This document shows positions 5,909 through 9,330 of a stretch of 9,330 bases of DNA, one piece after another. The DNA comes from Eubacterium sp. CAG:252 (GTDB taxonomy: Bacteria > Bacillota > Clostridia > Lachnospirales > Lachnospiraceae). The stretch spans positions 1 to 9,330 of the forward strand of contig FR886301.1 of the NCBI GenBank assembly GCA_000436535.1, given 5' to 3'. The notes beneath the pieces are model-generated. The model was not told the DNA's origin and did not search any database. It saw nothing but the letters and a program-made list of their open reading frames with translations. Within the stretch, counting starts at the first letter, position 1; every line of letters begins with the position of its first letter. The translations under genes were made by a program, and so were the position numbers.

Positions 5909-7609
5909 CTATATCTTAAAATAATCTATACTATCTGCCAGCATTCCAGCTATCTTTCTTAGCTGTTCTGCACTTTCTGATACCTGTGTAAATGAACCGG
6001 CAACCTCCTCAGTTTCCTGATGGGTTTTTCTTGTTCCCTCAACATTATTCATAGCTATCTCTGACAGTTCATCAACTGCTGATACTACATTGTTACGGGA
6101 TACCTCCAGCTTTTGTGTACTAGCCTTGATACTGCTGATACTTTTCATTGAACTTTCAATCTCATCAAGCACCTTTCCCACAACCATACGTGTTTCCTTC
6201 ATGCTTTCGCTCTGGTTCATTATTATATCCTGCATCTGCTTCATAAGCTCAACCGCCTTTGTAGAATCCTGCATAAGTGCTCTTGCAGTATCATCTATCT
6301 CCTGGCTTGATGTATTCGACTGTTCTGCCAGTCTCTTAATCTGTTCTGCAACTACCGCAAAGCCTCTTCCACTCTCTCCTGCCCTGGCAGCCTCAATAGA
6401 AGCATTAAGACTAAGAAGATTGGTTTCCTCTGCTATTGAAGCGATAAATGTGGTAGCATCCTGTATTTTCTGTACTGAATTGTTAGTCCTGATAGTCTGT
6501 TCCTTAACATCATTTATTATACGTTCAACATCGCCGTTAATTACGCTCAGCTTTTCAAGTGTATCTGAAGCCTGTTCACTTGACTGCTGCATAGATGCCG
6601 CATTGACATCCAGTGCATCCACTTCCCTTGAGGTTTCAGTAATATCTTCTCCCATAGCCCTCATATATTCAGATGTATTCTGTGAATTCCTTGCCTGGTC
6701 GCTTGAATTATCAACAATCATTGTTACAGCCGTTCTCACCTGATTCATCGTGCCATTTGTCTTATCTGCAACCTCCTTAAGTGCATTTCCTGCATCAAGA
6801 AGTGCATTTGCATTCGCTGAAATATCCTTTATTACAGTCTTTGTGGCATCTCGGAGTGTAATCGTGACTCTTGATAAATCACCTATTTCATCACTTCTTT
6901 TTAGAAGCTTTTCATCAACCCAGACATCAAGATTACCGGCTGAAACCTTTTCAACCACACCGATACTTGTTCTTATGCTCTTAGTTATTGATGAAGACAT
7001 CTTAATTCCAAATGCAGCACATATAAGCATTATGACAAATACCGCTGTTCCTATTGTGATCATAAGATAATTGATTACCGCATCCTTCTGTGCCCTATTA
7101 GTTCCAACAAACACCATTCCAACGATACTGCTGTCACTTCCATTCTGATATACAGGCATAAAATATCCATAGTTAAGAGTACCATCCAGCGATACATTCT
7201 TACTAAAATAATTCTGTCCGTTATTAAGAACCTTATCAATAACAACATCACCTGCTGGTGAACCAAGAAGCCTGTCGCCATTTTTATCAACTGCTGAGGT
7301 CATAACTCTCTGGCTTCCATAGAAAAATGTAACATCCATTCCAGTATTCTGCTTAATTCCATCAACAAGACTTTCTGACTTAGACACATTATAGCTGCCC
7401 TTCCATATATCACCATTGCTTGCCTGTATATAATCGCCTGTATTCTGATCATATGCAGCCAACGTTGCCGCCGCTGTTCCCTTAAGTGCATCCTGTATCT
7501 CATTAACCATGGCACTTTTAACTCTTGTAAGAGTAAATATAACTGATATAATTCCCAGAGTTAATATAGGACCAACTATCATCGCAAGTATCTTCTTTTT
7601 AATGCTCAT
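5909..7609 (-). CDS. Methyl-accepting chemotaxis protein with Cache-like sensor domain
   Basis: This is a membrane chemoreceptor of 566 residues that signals to CheW/CheA. TM1 is about residues 7-27. The extracellular region is about 30-178 and looks like a single Cache fold (FFYGSQRVMTSAVDKNGDR near 95-113, LNYGYFMPVY near 145-154). TM2 is about 181-202, followed by a HAMP linker to about 265. The cytoplasmic coiled coil carries the hairpin tip at about 390-430 (IAEETNLLSLNASIEAARAG, then GRGFAVVAEQIKRLAEQS). No C-terminal CheR-tethering pentapeptide is seen. The open frame reaches a TTG at 7657 inside the upstream gene, but ATGGAG six bases before the ATG at 7609 and the start MSIKKKILAM decide for 7609. 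It lies 40 nt downstream of the BMP lipoprotein gene and is probably cotranscribed. No clear terminator follows. The ligand is unknown. Confidence 0.93.
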   Translation of the reverse strand: MSIKKKILAMIVGPILTLGIISVIFTLTRVKSAMVNEIQDALKGTAAATLAAYDQNTGDYIQASNGDIWKGSYNVSKSESLVDGIKQNTGMDVTFFYGSQRVMTSAVDKNGDRLLGSPAGDVVIDKVLNNGQNYFSKNVSLDGTLNYGYFMPVYQNGSDSSIVGMVFVGTNRAQKDAVINYLMITIGTAVFVIMLICAAFGIKMSSSITKSIRTSIGVVEKVSAGNLDVWVDEKLLKRSDEIGDLSRVTITLRDATKTVIKDISANANALLDAGNALKEVADKTNGTMNQVRTAVTMIVDNSSDQARNSQNTSEYMRAMGEDITETSREVDALDVNAASMQQSSEQASDTLEKLSVINGDVERIINDVKEQTIRTNNSVQKIQDATTFIASIAEETNLLSLNASIEAARAGESGRGFAVVAEQIKRLAEQSNTSSQEIDDTARALMQDSTKAVELMKQMQDIIMNQSESMKETRMVVGKVLDEIESSMKSISSIKASTQKLEVSRNNVVSAVDELSEIAMNNVEGTRKTHQETEEVAGSFTQVSESAEQLRKIAGMLADSIDYFKI

Positions 7610-7615
7610 ACGTTT

Positions 7616-7621
7616 CTCCAT
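7616..7621 (-). promoter_or_regulatory. Ribosome binding site deciding the chemoreceptor start
   Basis: ATGGAG on the minus strand precedes the ATG at 7609 by six bases. The alternative starts upstream (a TTG at 7657 and the ATG contained in this site) lack a comparable site, and TM1 follows closely after 7609, as in other chemoreceptors. Confidence 0.7.
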
Positions 7622-7649
7622 TTCTGTGCAGCATAACCGCACGCTATCA

Positions 7650-8852
7650 TCACTCAATCACACTTACCGTCTTAAAATACCAGTTTATACCACCTGTTAT
7701 TACAGAATCCTCAAGAGTTTTTCCCGCCGTTCCTACTGTTGCTCCTGTATTCGTTTCTATAACACCATCAAACACACCATTCTTTCCACTAAGAATCTGC
7801 TGCTTTGCTACATTAACCTTCTCCTGTGTTGTATCAGCCGCAAAATCTGCGACAGGAGTGATACTTACAAGATTCTCATTCATGCCTCCATAATAGTTAC
7901 TTCCATCCCATGTTCCATCGATTACACTCTGGACTGCTGATGTATAATATGCACTCCAGTTCCATATAACACTGCATAAGCACGCTTCCGGAGCTTCCTT
8001 ACTCATATCTGAATTATATCCTATGCTGTACACCCCCTTCTCCTGTGCAAGTGTCTGAGGATATACAGTGTCACAATGCTGTGCAATAACATCACAGTTC
8101 ATATTAAGCAGTGTTTTCGCTGCCTCCTCTTCTCCCTTAGGGTCATACCAGCTGTTAGTTACTTTTACATATACTTTTGCATCCGGATTAACAGAATATA
8201 TTCCCAGTGCAAATGCATCTATTCCACCTGTTACCTCCGAATTATCCAGCCCCATAGCAGCAACATAACCTATTTTATTTGTTTTAGTGTTAAGTCCGGC
8301 TGCTATTCCGCTAAGATATCTCGCCTGATATATTCTTCCAAAATAATTATTAAAGTTTTTACCATTGCTCATATATCCTGTTCCATGAGAAAAATATACA
8401 TCCGGATATTCTTCTGCCATATCAGCCGTAGTCTGCATATATCCCCAGCTAGTAGTAAATATTATGTTACAGCCTGCATCAATGCATTCCTGTATCGCTT
8501 TTCTTGTCGCAGTCTCATCAGTATCACTGATATTATTCTTTCTTATAATCTGCGAATCAGAAAGTCCCAGATTCTGCTGCATTCCCTGTATGCCTATATC
8601 ATGTGTATATGTATAACCGCTGCCCTCTGCCGGATCTGACAAATGTATAACACCAACCTTTATCTTATCCTTTGCTATACCTGACGTTCCTCCGCCAGTA
8701 TTCCCACTGCCTGTGTTCTTAGAGCTGCTGCCCTTCACCTCATATCCTTCATTCACCGCATAATCATCAGGGCTTGCATGAACTGCACAGCCTGCCATAA
8801 ATATGCTGCACATAATAATCATAAAAATATATAATAATCTCTTAAATCCCAT
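7650..8852 (-). CDS. BMP-family (Med/PnrA-like) substrate-binding lipoprotein
   Basis: This is a secreted, lipid-anchored binding protein of 400 residues. The signal peptide (KR, then a hydrophobic stretch 6-19) ends in the lipobox MAGC, with C22 as lipidated residue. A Ser/Thr/Gly-rich tether (about 41-59) leads to the BMP fold from KIKVGVIHLSDP (64-73). Typical elements include IFTTSWGYM (131-139), the SGIAAG helix (181-186), KIGYVAAMG (193-201), NSWYDP (233-238) and DVIAQHCDT (254-262). Studied members bind nucleosides, but the ligand here is not determinable. A longer frame begins at 8894, but AAAGGAGGG just before the ATG at 8852 and the normal signal peptide fix the start. The stop lies 40 nt before the chemoreceptor gene and no ABC permease or ATPase gene is visible. 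A ligand-presenting role for the chemoreceptor is therefore attractive, though inferred. Confidence 0.92.
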   Translation of the reverse strand: MGFKRLLYIFMIIMCSIFMAGCAVHASPDDYAVNEGYEVKGSSSKNTGSGNTGGGTSGIAKDKIKVGVIHLSDPAEGSGYTYTHDIGIQGMQQNLGLSDSQIIRKNNISDTDETATRKAIQECIDAGCNIIFTTSWGYMQTTADMAEEYPDVYFSHGTGYMSNGKNFNNYFGRIYQARYLSGIAAGLNTKTNKIGYVAAMGLDNSEVTGGIDAFALGIYSVNPDAKVYVKVTNSWYDPKGEEEAAKTLLNMNCDVIAQHCDTVYPQTLAQEKGVYSIGYNSDMSKEAPEACLCSVIWNWSAYYTSAVQSVIDGTWDGSNYYGGMNENLVSITPVADFAADTTQEKVNVAKQQILSGKNGVFDGVIETNTGATVGTAGKTLEDSVITGGINWYFKTVSVIE

Positions 8853-8857
8853 ACCAA

Positions 8858-8866
8858 TCCCTCCTT
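8858..8866 (-). promoter_or_regulatory. Ribosome binding site deciding the BMP lipoprotein start
   Basis: AAAGGAGGG on the minus strand is nearly full anti-16S complementarity and lies about five bases before the ATG at 8852. It rules out the start at 8894, which would add 14 residues before the signal peptide. Confidence 0.9.
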
Positions 8867-8884
8867 TTATTTTATATACAAAAC

Positions 8885-8913
8885 ATTTTATCACTCATTA
8901 TTTAAAATGTAAA
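8885..8913 (-). promoter_or_regulatory. Sigma-A-type promoter of the lipoprotein-chemoreceptor operon
   Basis: On the minus strand, TTTACA (8913-8908), a 17-bp spacer and TAAAAT (8890-8885) lie about 33 bp before the lipoprotein ATG. Each hexamer has five of six consensus bases. No sigma-28 (flagellar-type) promoter was seen here, although the downstream gene is a chemoreceptor. Confidence 0.65.
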
Positions 8914-8982
8914 TAAATTATCTGGATTGAATATTTTAAAATGACCGTTGATTGAATATTTGCGTGTATTCCCGATATATTT

Positions 8983-9074
8983 TTACAATTTCACTGTCCT
9001 ATGTCTGACAATTCCACCACCATGTGACTGGCAATTCTGCTGTCAGATAGCTGACAATTTCACCATCCTGTAAC
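8983..9074. repeat. 23-bp direct repeat array (four copies) between divergent promoters
   Basis: Four head-to-tail units occupy 8983-9005, 9006-9028, 9029-9051 and 9052-9074. The word CAATT recurs at 8986, 9009, 9032 and 9055, exactly 23 bp apart. Most units begin TGACAATT, and units 2 and 4 are the most alike. A perfect inverted repeat TGTCAG-ATAG-CTGACA (9041-9056) spans the junction of units 3 and 4. The array ends 5 bp before the -35 box of the rightward promoter and lies 69 bp from the -35 box of the leftward one. That is the place for a shared operator. There are no spacers, so it is not CRISPR. Confidence 0.75.
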
Positions 9075-9079
9075 CGTCA

Positions 9080-9108
9080 TTGACTTAACCCACTTTCAAA
9101 TATATAAT
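9080..9108 (+). promoter_or_regulatory. Sigma-A-type promoter of the rightward membrane-protein gene
   Basis: TTGACT (9080-9085), a 17-bp spacer and a perfect TATAAT (9103-9108) form a strong promoter. Transcription should begin near 9115, leaving a leader of about 69 nt. The 23-bp repeat array abuts the -35 box. Confidence 0.8.
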
Positions 9109-9131
9109 TTTATAACACATATGAATTCGTT

Positions 9132-9146
9132 GATTGCTTTGCAATC
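9132..9146 (+). other. Small hairpin in the 5' leader
   Basis: GATTGC and GCAATC are perfect 6-bp arms around a TTT loop, within the predicted leader and about 22 nt before the ribosome binding site. It has no T run, so it is not a terminator; an RNA-stability role or chance are both possible. Confidence 0.4.
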
Positions 9147-9167
9147 CACACAATTATCATCGTATAT

Positions 9168-9174
9168 AAGGAGG
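9168..9174 (+). promoter_or_regulatory. Ribosome binding site of the rightward gene
   Basis: AAGGAGG lies nine bases before the ATG at 9184. An in-frame ATG at 9121, 21 codons upstream, has no ribosome binding site and would translate through this one, so 9184 is preferred. Confidence 0.85.
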
Positions 9175-9183
9175 ATTTATTAT

Positions 9184-9330
9184 ATGAATTCACCTCAGAA
9201 GGACACTGTAAAAGATGGCGGAATTAAAACTTTAACCAGCCTGCCACATATCTATGCTATTGTTTTAATGGGATTATTTACATTTGTTTTTTTAAGTGTT
9301 GAATATATGTTTGTAAATGAGCTTTCTCTT
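9184..9330 (+). CDS. Membrane protein of unknown family, 3' end cut by window edge
   Basis: The first 49 residues are visible: a polar N-terminus (MNSPQKDTVKDGG) and then a hydrophobic segment (about residues 22-41, IYAIVLMGLFTFVFL) that is likely the first transmembrane helix. This N-terminal layout could belong to a transporter such as an MFS protein or to a multi-helix membrane sensor, and too little is visible to choose. The gene has its own strong promoter and ribosome binding site. It is divergent from the BMP lipoprotein-chemoreceptor operon and shares with it an intergenic region containing the 23-bp repeat array, so coordinated control is plausible. Confidence 0.7.
   Translation, partial: MNSPQKDTVKDGGIKTLTSLPHIYAIVLMGLFTFVFLSVEYMFVNELSL

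Noticed and set aside
6090..6743. Plus-strand open frame of 217 codons
   Set aside because: It lies wholly antisense to the coiled-coil part of the chemoreceptor gene, whose codon pattern leaves the opposite strand open. It has no ribosome binding site and shows Ser/Leu-rich shadow composition.
8076..8639. Plus-strand open frame of 187 codons rich in Cys, Ile and Tyr
   Set aside because: It is antisense to the BMP lipoprotein gene, whose family match is clear, and its composition is that of a shadow frame.
8983..9074. Possible small CRISPR array
   Set aside because: The repeats are directly adjacent with no unique spacers, are imperfect, and have no cas genes nearby.

Overview
The window looks like part of a chromosome from an AT-rich, motile, anaerobic Firmicute, most likely Lachnospiraceae. 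The support is strong AAGGAGG-type ribosome binding sites, a low-G+C codon style, a chemoreceptor, a BMP-type lipoprotein and a 2-keto-3-deoxygluconate (KDG) kinase of the kind used in pectin or uronate breakdown. A Lachnospira-like genus would fit, but that is inference. Nearly everything is on the minus strand, so read the window from right to left. Only the cut-off gene at the far right is on the plus strand.

Right part (about 7.6-9.33 kb). A divergent intergenic region separates a plus-strand membrane protein (9184 to the edge) from a minus-strand BMP-family lipoprotein. Each side has a good sigma-A-type promoter. Between the two -35 boxes lies a 23-bp direct repeat present four times in exact register (8983-9074), a candidate operator array. 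The lipoprotein gene is followed after 40 nt by a methyl-accepting chemotaxis protein with an extracellular Cache-like domain. No ABC transporter genes accompany the pair, which suggests a sensing role rather than uptake.

Middle (4.3-5.9 kb). A KDG-kinase-type PfkB sugar kinase has short direct repeats (10-bp period) and a palindrome upstream. Its long 3' untranslated stretch ends in a clear rho-independent terminator.

Left part (0.6-4.3 kb). This looks like an accessory block. A P-loop ATPase overlaps by 8 nt a gene for a PD-(D/E)XK nuclease resembling the DpnII/MboI family, and a terminator follows. The pair has the layout of a two-gene anti-phage defence module that I cannot match to a named system. 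It is the best candidate here for something undescribed. After a spacer holding a 33-bp tandem repeat (five copies) comes an AAA ATPase with a C-terminal DUF4143 domain. Its stop codon overlaps the ribosome binding site of an OmpR-type response regulator that runs off the left edge. That regulator has an unusual Glu/Thr-rich linker between receiver and DNA-binding domains.

Four gene starts were moved inward from the longest open frame because a clear ribosome binding site precedes an internal ATG: the nuclease-partner ATPase, the KDG kinase, the chemoreceptor and the lipoprotein. No tRNA, rRNA, CRISPR array, transposase or IS element was seen.
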